From: Fratercula arctica
Lineage: Eukaryota; Chordata; Aves; Charadriiformes; Alcidae
DNA length: 64,000 nt
NCBI GenBank assembly: GCA_947846985.1
Contig: CANTUZ010000005.1
Coordinates: forward strand, 10,472,001-10,536,000
Direction: 5' to 3'
Positions within the stretch are counted from its first letter, which is position 1; each line of letters opens with the position of its first letter. The position numbers were made by a program, and so were the translations under genes. The notes beneath the pieces are model-generated. The model made no database searches. It was not told where the DNA came from and was given only the letters and a program-made list of their open reading frames with translations. Of this stretch, positions 37,921 to 50,670 are shown in pieces.

Positions 37921-38023
37921 GTGTGCTAAGCAATGCTTAGCACACCCTTCTATTTAGAAGGATGCATCCCTTCTAGAATGCATCGCTTCTGTTTAGTTGC
38001 AGGCTGTTTCACTAGAAGCAACT
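37921..38023. repeat. Cluster of adjacent and nested inverted repeats
   Basis: First, 37921-37945 is a palindrome with perfect 12-bp arms (GTGTGCTAAGCA and its complement) around one A. Second, CTTCTA/TAGAAG pair across two bases at 37947-37960. Third, 37955-37975 is a near-perfect palindrome around ATGCAT with one extra C. Fourth, GATGCAT (37961) pairs with ATGCATC (37978-37984) and encloses TTCTAGAA. Fifth, GCTTCT (37985) pairs with AGAAGC (38014), with GTTGC/GCAAC inside. CCCTTCTA also occurs twice as a direct repeat (37945, 37968). The dense arrangement is unlike the surrounding intron. It could form alternative hairpins or be a remnant of an unknown element. Confidence 0.75.
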
Positions 38024-38034
38024 GGAAAGTTGCT

Positions 38035-38170
38035 AGACTCAAAATTAGAAGTAGTGAGAAGGTCCAGGTTCCATTCTGAACTTTTCAACTTGTTTACCTA
38101 ATTTCACCTTGAGCAACTGTGCTGCATCTTGGTTTCTGTTGCCTGTTTGTAAAAAGACATTTAAATAACT
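38035..38170 (+). mobile_element. MIR-like SINE fragment
   Basis: The order GGTTCCATTCTGAAC, CACCTTGAGCAACTG, TTGGTTTCTGTTGCC, TGTTTGTAAAAAGAC parallels the MIR order (GGTTCGAATCC, GACCTTGGGCAAGTCAC, CTCAGTTTCCTC, ATCTGTAAAATGG). It is diverged and identified by eye. It follows directly after the inverted-repeat cluster, with no obvious link. Confidence 0.45.
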
Positions 38171-39021
38171 GACATTTATAGAAGAAGGGAAAAAGCTACT
38201 TAGTGATAAACGGTTTAATCATTGTGATAATTTAACAGCTTTGTTCTACAAGCTACTTGGTAATGTGGATAGAAAAACACTGCAAACAATTCTTTAAACA
38301 TCCATTAGGGTTTCTAAACACATTTGTTGCACTGTTTACATTCCATTAACATTTGTCAGATCTAGATTTACTCCCAATGGTGTTAACTCAGTATGTCCAG
38401 ACACTCTGAGAGAACCCATGCAAAATTTTTATGTTTTCTAGCAGCTTTCATGAACAAACCTTGATTTTTTTAAAAAATAATTTACTCATCCTATCAACAA
38501 TGGCAACGTTACTAATTAGTTAAATAAGGCCAGAAGGCTGTCATTTGTCTCATAGATATATCATAGATAGATAGCAGAGGTCACTAAGCTGTTAAATAAA
38601 GAAAAAATCTGAAAAAAAAGATAGCTTGCAAATTTCACTTAAAAATCTTTTAAATTACATCTTTCTCTCAAAAATATGGATTTACATTTCTTTTCCCACT
38701 CATATGATATTTGAAATTACTGGAGGAAAATATGTATTTTGAATGGACCTTCTTGTCATCATCCAAGAGGGCGGGAGGCACACTGTCAGTTGATGGACAG
38801 TAATGATGAATACAGCATGTATCAGAGAGGTAGTCTGAAGACTTTGACAAGAAATATGTCAGATAGCCCCTTATCTTAATCGCTCCTGAATAGTTACACT
38901 CCTGGGCATACACTAAGCCTGCATCTAGCTGCTAGTGAAAATGAGGGTATCCTGGGTGCACAGAGGATTTCTTTTTGTAATTCTCAGCTCACTGTGATGA
39001 GTCATCAACTGATGACTTTTT

Positions 39022-39168
39022 CACGGAATAGAGTCATTTAGGTTGGAAAAGACCCTTAAGATCATCAAGTCCAACTGTTAACCTAACACTGCCAAGTCCA
39101 CCACTAAACCATGTCCCTAAGCACCACATCTACATGTCTTTTAAACACCTCCAAGGATGGTGACTGTA
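39022..39168 (-). mobile_element. CR1 LINE 3' end fragment
   Basis: Read on the + strand it holds the reverse complement of the CR1 3' end: TTAGGTTGGAAAAGACC, AGATCATCAAGTCCAAC, then TAAACACCTCCAAGGATGG. Only about 145 bp remain, and the terminal ATTCTATGA repeat is eroded. It lies 280 bp from a longer CR1 copy in the same orientation, and both are of the type with the CCATGTCCCTAAGC-like phrase. Confidence 0.9.
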
Positions 39169-39450
39169 TGATCAAGGAGGAAAGCTTGCATTTGGCAATG
39201 CTTTCTCACACAACTCAGTCAAAACGGACTGAGGTCATACAGTAAACTGTGTCTCCAGCCTTACAGATCTGAGTTGTTGTCCCCCTCAAATATCTATTTT
39301 GCTCCTCAGAACTTAGTAATTTTTTTAAAACACCAAAGCCCTAGAGGCAGCATCATTTATTAAGCTTATGTCAATGGTCACTTTCTATGAATTTAATATA
39401 TACTTCAGAATCTTAGCTTTCCATCCATGCTGATATATCTTAGACTTGGG

Positions 39451-40056
39451 ATAGAATCATAGAATTGCCTAGGTTGGAAGGGACCTTTCAGATCATCTAG
39501 TCCAACCATCAACCTAACTCTGATAAAAACCATCACCAAACCATATCTCTAAGCACTATGTCTACCCATCTTTTAAACACCTCCAGGGATGGTGCCTCAA
39601 CCACTTCCCTGGGCAGCCTGTTCCAATGCTTAATAATCCTTTTAGTGTAAAAATTTTTCCTAATATGCAATCTAAACCTCCCCTGGCACAACTTGAGGCC
39701 ATTTCCTCTTGTCCTATCGCCTGTTACTTGGGAGAAGAGACTGACCCCCACCTCACTACACCCTCCTTTCAGGTAGTTGCAGAGAGCGATAAGGTCTCCC
39801 CTCAGCCTCCTTTTCTCCAGGCTAAACAACTCCAGTTCCCTCAGCCGCTCCTCATAAGACTTATTCTCCAGCAGACTCCTCACCAGCTTCATTGCCCTTC
39901 TCTGGACCCACTCCAGCACCTCAATGTCTTTTTTTTTTTTTTTGCCGGGGGGGGGGGGCAAAACTGGATGCAGTTCTCGAGGTGGGGCCTCACCAGTGCC
40001 AAGTACAGGGGGACGATCACTTGCCTAGTCCTACTCACCACACTGTTCCTGATGTA
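39451..40056 (-). mobile_element. CR1 LINE, 5'-truncated, with homopolymer insertion
   Basis: On the - strand this encodes the C-terminal part of CR1 ORF2 ([19 protein letters not shown], then [20 protein letters not shown]), open from 39961 down to 39533. The + strand begins with the ATAGAATCATAGAATTG tail and GGTTGGAAGGGACC. Within it, a T15 run (39929-39943) followed by GCC and a G12 run (39947-39958) replace sequence normally unique in CR1. The homology ends near 40056, where a short GT run begins. The frame is longer than in the other copies here, but the element is only a fragment and cannot move. Confidence 0.95.
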
Positions 40057-40372
40057 CGTGTGTGTGTATTGGAGGGGAGGGATGGAGTGAGGGAGAAGAA
40101 CAGAAAGCAAAGGAGAAACCTTTGAACACACAAAACAATGTAATTCTGTCTGAGTCTGCAGTATTTGAAAAATGGAGTGTATGAACTGCTCCTATTCATT
40201 ATCATTGAAGGAAGTAGATCAAAAATCTTCAGGACAGTTTTAAAATACTAACTGTTAATTTTTAAATTGCTGAACATTTTTAGATGCATTGAAGTAACAT
40301 GCTTCTTCACAGTGGTTGATACCGGTAAATAGGCAGTCATTGCTGTAAATGACTTCTTGTATGAAATGTAAG

Positions 40373-40391
40373 AGAATCATAGAATCATAGA
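40373..40391 (-). mobile_element. Residual CR1 terminal repeat
   Basis: Two copies of AATCATAGA sit next to each other without the usual GGTTGGAAGGGACC after them. It resembles the terminal octamer repeat of a - strand CR1 copy whose body is lost or unrecognisable. It could also be chance. Confidence 0.35.
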
Positions 40392-43300
40392 GCTTCTGTT
40401 CCTTTCACTGACCTTAAAGACTCTGGTGCTCGCAAGGGGATGTTTCCTTATTTGTGCAAAAAGGCTCACAGTGTTTTTTAAAATATCTAAAATAAAAACA
40501 CTTCCTGCTTTTCTCAGGTGCAAAATGCACCATGAGGCCCCTTGCAGCTTTTGAAACCTCCAGACAGATGCAAAGCTAATGTATTCGGTTAAGTTACTAT
40601 CAGCCTTAAAACCCTGAAATGCTGAAGCGTTAGTATCTTGACCTTTCTGGCAAGATGAATGAAAAGCAAATTAACTTCTGACTCAGCAGGCTTTTCTGAA
40701 GGATTGTGTTTGTTAGAAAATGTCCCTCTTTTTACATATAGATGTAAGGGCAAAAATCAGCTGTTTTCCGTAAAAGTCTATCTTCTTTGTATCTCTTATC
40801 TATAAAAGCTTAAGAAACATCTTAATCTCTACAGTTGCCAGAACTTCTAGCCTTAATGAACTAGTTATTGATGCTGTCCTTTGGCATTTATATATTATAA
40901 TCTGATTGTTTCTATTGCATACAGCTATGGGTACTGTTGATGGGAAGGTACAAGAGGACTGGCAAATTTAGAAGTTAACAGCACATAGGGTTATATCCAG
41001 CTTTGTCCCCCATCTTTCTCCTCCTAAAGATCTGTTTTGCCTATGAATCCAACAGATTCTCAGAAACTGACATTTCACAGTAACTGATTTGTTGAGCGTA
41101 CCCCTTTGACTGTGTGGTAGGGCAGGCTTCTCCAGGTATAACTCTGCCCAATTTTAGTCATGGAATTTAAGGACATGTTAATACATTACTGACAACAGTT
41201 CACATCACACCTGTGACTCAAACTGACGTCTGAATTTCAGAGAGTGGCAATCCCATGGTTACTTCACTGCTCGGATAGTAAATGAATGCTAAAATGCTCT
41301 GATTTATCGTTTTCTTGATTTTTTCTTTTTTTATTCTACTATAGCTCAATAGAAGTGCTTAGATCAGCAGCTGTTGAGAGTAAAGACCTGAATTTATCCC
41401 CACAGTCAACTAGCTTGCTAGTTAGTGCGAAAGCCAGATATTTGGATGCCTCCTGCATGATATGGACTAAGAATACTGACAAGCCTCAGAAAGTTGGGCA
41501 TGAAGATCGTTACTATCCTTCTCAATACCAAAACTTCAATGCACTCATTTCTGTTTGGGTACACTCACTGAAACAACAGGATCAGACTCTACTGCTTTCT
41601 CCTCAGTAACAAATATTGATCGGGGTGGGTCCATTAATCTGGGATGGGTGGGCATCTGTCACTACTACACGGTGTTTAATGTTTGCTTTGTTGGTCATAA
41701 TTACAGTATGTCAGCTTTCCTCTCCATAAGGCTAGTTAAATACAAGAAGAAAAACCCCTCAAGCTTTCCAGTTTCAATTTTACATTCACAACTAAGTACA
41801 ACATGAAATTGTGTAGTTCATAAGAAAACTTCAAAGAGTTGTTGCTACTAGTTCTTTTTACAGATTCCTTTTAATACAAGGAATGTCTTGCACGACTGTA
41901 CAATTACGCCCAGGAAAGCAGAAATCCAGATATGTTCAATTCTTACACAAAGCATACGTTATTTAGTATATGCTTTGCAAAAATAAGCAAGTTGAGGCTC
42001 TCCTTTATATTTGGATTTGCCAAAATTAGGAAGACTTCCAAGAGCATCTCAGCTTTAAAATAATTACCTCTTAGGAATGAAAAAGTAGACCAGTCTGAAT
42101 GACAATTTTTTATGAAATCTGCTTCTCAATTCTATTCTGTAGCCATTACCTTTTTAAGCTGTTTCACTTTAGATTTCTCTTGATTTTCTGCTTTTAGTTT
42201 CTCTGTTTTCACATCTGTTCTACAATTTTCTCTTAGACAGTATTTTAGACAGATGGGATTTCCAGAACTACCCACTAGTAAGTCTGTAGAAGCCTTGACC
42301 TTGTTTCTTTTGCTCTCTGGAGAAAAAGAGGAGTGTGGATGGGAAAGAAGTAGATTCTGTATATTTTTTCTAACAGTAAATTAATTGTAAACTTGATCTG
42401 ATGGTGAATTACTAATTCATTATCTTTCCTAGTAGTGAATATCCCCGTCAGTAAGACTTACATCACACCCTACTACATATGGATCGGGGCAAAAAGCTTC
42501 ATTTTATAAAATGGGAACCATAAGTTCTCAAAGAACAACAGATACACAACACATTCACCATGGCTCATTTTCTGAAATACTCTTTTTAAAACGTCAGTGT
42601 GAGCATTACAGTGCATCTGGCTCTTCATCTGAGAAGGACAAATGCTTTCAAAGATGTCTTTAACTCCCATTATGCCAACAGCTCCCTCCAAAAAGAATTA
42701 TCAGGCTATTTAATGAGTTTAAGATGCTAGTAGTTTGGGATAGTTTACTTTTCAGAAAGAATGATGTGTAACAAGTCCAGGACAGTCAGTTAATATGAAG
42801 AAGTCCTAACCAGAGCAGTTTGAGATTATAAACTATCTTTCTAGTCTAGATATTGTGTAGGCATGAGAGTGCAGTCATTCAGGAAAAAAAAAATAAAGAC
42901 CAGCCCAACTGAAAAATAGATATAAACATCTCATTAGGTTCATGAAGGTCAAGATAAGTAATAAATTCCGTCTTTATCTGTATCAATCTATGCAGGCAAC
43001 TTTCCTGAAGTCCCTTGTGAGGTTTCAATAATTATGGCAACCTTTTTAGGATCTTCCAGTGTACGGAAAGCAAATAAATTTTGTCTCTTCCTTAAATGTA
43101 AAGCAAGGATTGTAAATATTGAAACACTGTGATGTGCCAAACTCCCATAATATAGGCTTAGAGTAGTTGATTCTAAAAAGGAAGCTAATGAAATAATTGA
43201 CCTCATTTCCATTCCAAGCAATCTGACTTTAAAGAGAAGCTTGCACTTTTTATTCTACATAAATTGCCCAGAAGAGTAATACTGTCTTCTCATTTCTTAC

Positions 43301-43610
43301 ATATTTATTCCCTAAAAAAAATAAAATTAAGAAAGTAAGGTTCAAGAATAGACAGAATTTTTTTTAGGTTATTCAAAATTACAAAGGCTAATGGTTTCCA
43401 CTGGGCATAAGAAAATTAAAGGGACAAGTAGCCAACTGGTAAATGAAATTCAATGCTTCCAACAGAAAAAAAAAATGGAAATTTGAAAGAAAAATATGTT
43501 ATATAGATTTATTCTAGAACTATATGAGTGACACAACTCCTGTTAATCATTAAGGCTGGTTCTGTGAAAATAGTTTTTCATCAAATTACATCATATTCAT
43601 GATATTATGG

Positions 43611-43644
43611 ATGTGTGTGTATATATATATTTATATATACATAT
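43611..43644. repeat. GT/AT microsatellite
   Basis: A GTGTGTGT block runs into ATATATATAT, then TTATATATACATAT. It is simple sequence in AT-rich intron. Confidence 0.85.
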
Positions 43645-46600
43645 CTTTAGATATGAATGTGAAACTTAAACCTTGCTAAAGGTCAAACAGCCCTTTAAAC
43701 CCTTTAGTTTAATTAGTTTAGTTTAGTTAGTTAGACACCTCCCGTGATCCTTTAAAGTCATTTAATTCCACAAATTTTCTCACCATAATAAAGTCTTTAG
43801 TGAAACATTTGCGTGAGTACTTTTTTTTTTCGTTTTCCCCTGGAAAGATTGTGCCCTAAAGGGGATCAAAATTAATAGGAATTTGTTAAAAATTTGCAGA
43901 AAATGTTGCTACTTTATTATTATTTTTATAACATACCCCTGTAACTACTGTTTTGAGGACTTTGGCACGATATTACTGTACAGTCTTATACAAGTGGGAA
44001 ATGAAATGCTTCTCTGTCATTTCTTTTAGTGCTCTCAAATGCTTCTTTAGTATTTATTGCAACTTACTGGGCTTTCAAGGACTATAATGGAATTTAAAGC
44101 TTATTGGCATGGCTCAAATAAGCTCTTTGCTCTTCTTCCATAACCTGGGGACTTCCTGCTACTGGCTATGTATTGCAGAAATAAATGGCAATTTCTCCTC
44201 ATTATTATTCATAAGGTCATAACATTCAAGATTAATGTTTCCTCTGATGGCTTATTCATGAAAATGTTCACAAATCTCAAAAGTTTCATACTTTTTAACA
44301 CACATAATTTGTCCAAAAACTTCTCTAGAAAGCATGATTGTTCTTTATTCATTCTTTATCATTCATTTCTCTATTAAAACCTTTAATTCTGCCAATGAGG
44401 GAACACACACAGTATTTGCCAGAAGTGACTTGCCACTTTCTACACTAGATGAGAAGTTAAATTCTTCAATAACCCTATGAACTACTATTTTCCATCCCCT
44501 ATAAAAACAGGGTAAACATTTGCAAATTATTGGTTAGCAACTCAATTCACTTTGTGAATGATCCTACAAGAAAAAGAAAACTCTTAAGTGTATCATATTA
44601 TTTATTCCAAGCAAACAATGTGATTCTATTTGACATATCCCAAGAAGTAGCAGAGAAAGTGGGCGGGTGGAAATGCGCATTACAGCTCTTGACTACAGTC
44701 ACGGGAACTGTAACTCTTACAAAGCACAGCTACTCACTTTTTGTGCTATGAAGGACCTACCAGCCCTGATGGTCATATGAATTTGCAGTATAAGTGTATA
44801 CCCCCAAATTTGCTTTCCCACTCAGCATATTACCAGCTTCCCCTTTAAGCTAACAAGCTACAAGCGTGTCTCAAATGCCAAATGGCTTTTAGAAAATTTC
44901 AAATTCGCTCGCTCCAGCTACATTTCCTGCAAATGTAGCACCCTAACTGATTCTGCATAACAGGATGCAGTAGAGCTGTTTAAGCCATCTCCATGCCACG
45001 TTACACTTAAAGCATTTGACAGTCTGGCATGGTATCCTTAAAACTAGTGTCCTCTCTTCTGTTATTATTTACGATTTTTTCCAGACTATACTATATAATA
45101 TTTTTTGCTAGATATTACAAGACCAAATGTATACAGTAATTTTGCATATTTTATCAGTTGTGCAAATTATGTATTCAAAGAGAATATGGTAATAACCAAA
45201 AGGAACCAATTCTGAGGCATGGGAACCTAGGTAAAGCTTATTACAGCTGTGTATACGCAGTCATGAAAAAGTCTATTTTCTACTACGCTGTGTTTGTATC
45301 CATGTTTCTTGTGGAACTGAAGCTTTAGCTTTCACAAGAGGAACAGCATAATTCTTTGTCAGTAGATACAACTGAAAGATGTCAGAAAAATGCACGCCCT
45401 TGAACATATGACTCCTCTCAACTGTGTCATTAGGAATCACTGCTCATTCAGCCAGCTGTCTGATTAGTAAAGATATTTTTTGTCACTTACAAACTCTAGC
45501 TGAATATTATATGTCAGCTTAGTTGTCAAGGAAATTTGCATTAATGCAGACGAAATATTTTAAGAGGAAATAAATGTGCAAATGAAGAAATTCTTCTTAG
45601 AACAAGTTTAACTTATTGGATTACAGATGTTAAGCTTTGTTATAGAGACTGATGAGTTTTCTTCAGCAAGTATGCATTTGAGTGTTGTGCTCACATATAA
45701 TTTTGATTGCAGTTAATAGACTATCTCAATATGAAGTCACCTTACCTGAATTACAAACAAAACATTCTGCTTATGTAAGTTTTCTTAATAAGCAAAACTA
45801 AAATCTTTCTGCTGCTACAAAATAAAAAAAAAAAATATTTTTGCTGTTTTGAGTCCTTTTTTCCTGTTTATGAATGTCCATGAACATTTAATTTTGCTTT
45901 AATTTTTTTTTTTTTTTTGCTTAAACCTCTAGTCCTATGATCTTACCAATAAACTATTAGGTCAATCTTGTGTCAGTTTTGAATTACATTACAGAAATTG
46001 CTGCTGAAAATATATACAGAGCAAACAAATCTCTATTGGTCATGTACTTTTTGTTGTGAGTATTTTGCATGGCCATTTAGCAATTCTGATTTCATATTGA
46101 AATTGTGCTATGGAATTTCTGCACATTTAAACCAATTGGTAATTATCCTGGTGAAGTCCTAGGATTATATTTCGTTAATCTAGTTGATTTATGAAACTTA
46201 GTTAATTTTAAGCAATACCTGGAAAAAACATTACACAAATTTGTAACCAAAGGAAAGCAGATGAAAAGAAAGCAGATACTGATAAACTGGAATTTTAACA
46301 CTATTTAGGAATAAAAATCTATGCAAGTCACTCAGAGGATTAGAACAGCGTCTTAACCAACACAAGAGCTTTACCTAAGGCCTACCTGTAAGATGTAGAA
46401 AATATAAGAAATATAATAATTCTTATATATAAGAAATTAGTCACTAAAAGCTGATAGCAGCCTCAAACACTGGTAAAGTCCAGTTAGGAATACATTTTTA
46501 GATCATGGAAAATGTTATTACTATATGAAACCCTGACACTGATCTCACTCAGGCCTGTTTTGTTGGTCCACATTCATAAATCTCAGGGTCAGACAGGGAA

Positions 46601-48204
46601 GAGTTGGAGTATGTATGTGTAATAAAATTAATACAATCTGAGATGCACTCTCTTGGTTTTCAGATGCCTTACTTTAAAGAATTTCCCAGAAAGTTTATAA
46701 ACACAGTATTAAGGATAATTAACTTTGTTCAGGAATATTTCAGAGAAGAATATGTTACCTAAGAATTATTCCTTTGTCTCAGCAGTCTTTGCAATGAGAC
46801 ACCTTTCATCCTGAACAAGTGCTAGCTATGTTAATTAAGAAAAACTTGTGAAGCACAAATGAAACTACTAGGATGAAGCTCCCTAGTCTTGAGAACGTCC
46901 GGTGTGGGGCCACTCTGAAGATCTTATTTTCTGTCTATCAAAAGGCCTCCTTTACTGGTGTATGAAAGCATGTTGCAGATAATGTGCTTATAAAAATTAA
47001 CTGTATGTACATGCAGTTGCGTTGATTGGTTACTTTAACCCATTTTAAAAGTACCTATTTTGAACGAAAAATTTGGGCTTATTTTCTATGGAACACATTA
47101 CCCATACACTATAGTACTGTCCAGGTATTCTGACATGCTGGAATTTGGGAGCTCGGGTCAGACTCCAGCCTTGATCAAGAAGCTATAGTTATGAAATTTT
47201 GACTTGGATTCATATCAACACATCAAGACACTTGTCTGGGATCATGGGTGCACCAGGAAAGAGACCAATGCAAGTACCTTTGGCACAGGAGCCTTCGTCG
47301 TGGTCACGAGATTCTCCATTGCAGAGCATCAAGAGCTCGTTATGAATGCAGAGTAGGTACGGAGAGTAGATACATTAGTTAGCCGCTAGTGGAACTGGCC
47401 AGATGCTAAAAGTGAGCACAGATGATCATCAAAAACATGGCAAAACATGCGCACTAAATTTATATACTGCAACACTACTGAAAAAAAAAAAAATTCCTCC
47501 TGAAATACTCAGCACCATTCGTCACTGCTCCCAACATCCGCGTCTACCTGTAAACTGCTCAGCCTTGCCTGTAGCACTTGCCTGCACTTTGATTCACAGT
47601 TGCAGTTTAGACTTACATCAGATACTGCTCTGGAAAACACACTGCACTAATCTGGTGAAAGCAGAGAGAACTGAGAAGAAGCTGGATTTTTGAGGAACAC
47701 TTTCTGTCCTGATTTTTGTAAGGACAGACAGGTAAAGACTTACCCTGCTCTCATTACAAAGCAGAGGAAATCACTGGCATCAGATGAGTACTGCTAGCAC
47801 ATGGGAATACAGATAAACAGGCTTAGAAAAACTGAGACATCTGGAAAGATGGAGTAAAAATTATACAGGAAATACAGTATGTAACAGTACAAATAGCTAA
47901 TGTAAAAGCAGCTCCAGGATGCAGCCAAAAATCTCTTCACTTGGGACTGCACTTGCCCCAGCTATTCACATTGGTTCTGCCCAGTTGATGAAATTTGGCA
48001 GCCAGGTGTGCAGTATCTGAAAATTACTGTCCAATGAAAGGTGGCGGTTTAGAACACTGCCCTTCAGCCCCACTGTCTTTCACAGAATTAAGAGAGAGAC
48101 ATGACTGTCCCATTTCCACCCACAGAAAGAAAAATTTCACGGAAAATTGGTTCCTAAGGAGTCAGAAAGAAGTAAAACCAAGATGATGAAAAGCAATCCC
48201 TTCT

Positions 48205-48345
48205 TATTCTGTGACTTGGCAAGTTACCTGAACTGTTTATTACCCAGCTTCTCGTAAAGTAAGCTGTGAGATAAGGGTTCTCAGTGTTATTAAATGCAGA
48301 GGTATATTATTAAAGCCCTTCAAGCTCCTCAAATGAAAAGTAGTT
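48205..48345 (+). mobile_element. MIR-family (CORE-SINE) fragment
   Basis: TGTGACTTGGCAAGTTACCTG resembles the MIR GACCTTGGGCAAGTCACTTAAC region, and the 3' end TTAAAGCCCTTCAAGCTCC followed by TCAAATGAAAAG resembles the AAAGCGCTTTGAGATCCTC end found in some amniote MIR/CORE-SINEs. The middle is degraded. The assignment is by eye. Confidence 0.45.
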
Positions 48346-50318
48346 CATGTTGCTTTCATGTATTTTTTCTCATTATGTCAGTTCTCTAGATGACTGTGTC
48401 CTCTGCTAAAGTCATCCTCAAGGTAGGGGACTATTGGTCTACCTTTCAAATTGTTCCTCACCTTCACACATCCTTAGCATTGGGCAGTCTCCAGTTCTCA
48501 CCCTGTAGTCTTCTGTCTGGTTCTGACAACTCCCAATTTCTCATTTCTTTCAATGTGGGATCATTTACTTGACTCAGTTCTTTGAAAAAGTGACCTTTTT
48601 GCAGACCTCTGATGTATTTCTTCCTTCTCCTCCAGGGAATCCAAGACAAATTGCTTTATTCTGAAGGTCTTCTTTCACTACTGCATCCCAGTTCCTCTGC
48701 TTTTTAATCAAATGGAGAGGTTGTCTCTGTCTCCGCTGCCAGACTTGTTTACCAGTAAATATTCCAAAACTATCAAGAACCACCATTCTACTTTCTCCAA
48801 AATTGCCTTTTATGCATGGGAGGAATTTCTTTAATTAATTTTTGCTCTGAAACTCTTTGCTATAATTCCAAACAGCTGCTGTGCTGTCCCCACTGTTAAT
48901 GAGCTTTGTCTTCATACGGCTGGGAGAAGGACAGAAAGGGCCATGCTAGCTAAAATTGTTTAAAATTGGTTTTCAGCATGCAAAGTAAACTGGAAAGCTC
49001 CTGTGTGAAACTGATTGTAGTGTCACTCCCCCCTCTGCAGAAGTTTAATCTGTCTGGCTAGTGAGAATGAGACTCACAGCAGGGGCAGAAGGTATTGACT
49101 TTTCCACTTTTTTGAAAAATATTATTCTCTTTTTTTTTTTTTTTTCAAATTGACTGAGGCTGTTTCATCTGAATTGTCATTCTTAAATAATTGACCTAGT
49201 AGGAGCAGTACATTTCAACCTCATGCCATCCTTCAAAAATTTAGGCTGGCTGTTAGCTAGAGAGATGCAGCCTGACATTCTGAACCTACACACAGTGTGA
49301 AAAATTGCTTTGATCAGGTTGTGTTTATAATTTAAGGCAGTAAAATAGAATTCTTACTAATTTTGTTTAAGGCATGATGTATTGTGTATTCCACAGAGAA
49401 ACTAATTTCAAAAACACTGTAACCGTAAAAACAGCTGTTCCACTGAGTCATTTTCCCAACATGCAACTTAAAACAAAGCAAAACAGAGAAGCCGCCTCTC
49501 CCTGTTGTAACTTGTTTGTGTTGATATGATTATGAAATAGGATAATGCTAGGAATGTGGGGAAAAACAACAGAAAACTCATCTCCACATTCCTTTTATAC
49601 CAGAAGTCTGGAAACAGAAAAAAGGGCCTTGGGAGTTAAAGTTCAGTTTTGAAGAGATATTGGTACCTAAACTAAATGATGAGCAGCAAGACGTGTATTG
49701 ACAGTCAAAAATAATTTGCAAAGACAAGAATGAGTCTAAGATTAGAAGGAAGGGAATTAAAGTAACGAAACAAAATACTTCAGTTGAATACCTAAAAAAA
49801 TTCATGCCACATATGTGCATGTGTGCATATGTTCACGGTTGTGTCTAATACAGTCTCTGAAAGAGAAGATAGTAGGATCTGTTAAAAGAGGTGGAGGAAA
49901 CTGCACTACATAACAAGAAAATAAAGAAAAAACAAAATGTACTGCAGGCACTACTCTTTCACCAGTAGAAAGCTGAATGAACAGGTCAACAGCCCTTTTC
50001 ATATTTAGAACAACCCTTCATCCCAGCCAGCTTTGCAGGGAAAACATAAACTAAGTTCTATCAGATGAGTCTTATACTGAATTCCAAACAAGATTATTAT
50101 TTTTTTCTTGGGGCAGGGGAGGAGGGAAGAATAGAATGATGTTTCAATTGTTTCCATTATATGTTTCTATTATATGACTGTTGCAGGGACCAGAATTTAA
50201 TTTTTGTAGATTTGCAATCCAAGATATTCACTTCCCATGTCATATGCCTTGGGGATGCTCTCCAAAGAGCTCCAAAGAGCACAAAGATGTGACATGCATG
50301 TGTTTTTCTTGTTTGCAG

Positions 50319-50670
50319 ATATCTCAATAAGCTTGCTATCCTTAGTTGTCACAGCCTGTGGTCTTGCTCTGTTTGGTGTCTCTCTGTTCGTGTCCTGGAA
50401 GCTTTGTTGGATCCCTTGGCGAGAGCGTGGTCTGCCCTTTGGGAACAAAGACAACAAACAAGAATCACTGAACTACACAGATACAGAGACCAATGACCAT
50501 GACTACAGTGAGGATTATCTGGGTCAGCCTACAGCCTATCCGGAGTCCTCCATGAAGATCAGCCACACCTCCCCTGATATTCCATTAGATGCTCAGGCAG
50601 GAACGAAGGAGAACTGCGTACACAGCGTGCGAATGCATCGTCAGATCACTGAACCAACCTCTTCTGCTCG
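50319..50670 (+). CDS. SYT9: Synaptotagmin-9, coding exon 2 (membrane anchor and linker)
   Basis: This exon encodes the last two bases of codon 50 through two bases of codon 167. It opens DISISLLSLVVTACGLALFG, a single membrane segment at about residues 52-76. C79 in WKLCWIPW lies just inside the membrane, where synaptotagmins are often palmitoylated, and a basic stop-transfer stretch (WRERG) follows. Residues 87-167 are a polar, acid-rich linker with little predicted fold; SSMKISHTSPDIPL and ITEPTSSAR match blocks I recall from mammalian SYT9. The acceptor is pyrimidine-rich, ending TTTGCAG. The chosen donor CG|GTCAGT makes R167 from CG+G and joins to HNSIRRQ as in mammals. A GT four bases on (GTAACT) would shift the frame. 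The reading frame is open into the intron upstream to 50237. Confidence 0.95.

Larger units (their letters stand above)
18716..50318 (+). other. SYT9: SYT9 intron 1 (31.6 kb)
   Basis: The intron is bounded by GT at 18716 and by a pyrimidine-rich acceptor ending TTTGCAG at 50318. The first 600 bp belong to the CpG island. The rest is AT-rich, with no coding exon I can support. Contents listed separately: a TA microsatellite (21160), MIR-like pieces (21905, 38035, 48205), a G-rich run (22457), inverted repeats (24012, 26476, 37921), a solo LTR (31227), an old amniote repeat (33835), CR1 pieces (39022, 39451, 40373) and a GT/AT microsatellite (43611). Between these (for example 27000-31200, 32000-33800, 34000-37900, 40400-43600, 43700-48200) I see no recognisable element. 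The longest open frame, 27526-27987, is hydrophobic, AT-rich and unconvincing. Confidence 0.85.

Noticed and set aside
46402..46428. ATATAAGAA/TTCTTATAT inverted repeat
   Set aside because: The 9-bp arms are almost all A and T in AT-rich sequence, so chance is enough.
50259..50286. Short tandem CTCCAAAGAG duplication near the exon 2 acceptor
   Set aside because: Two 10-bp copies lie upstream of the pyrimidine tract. It is too small to support a functional claim.
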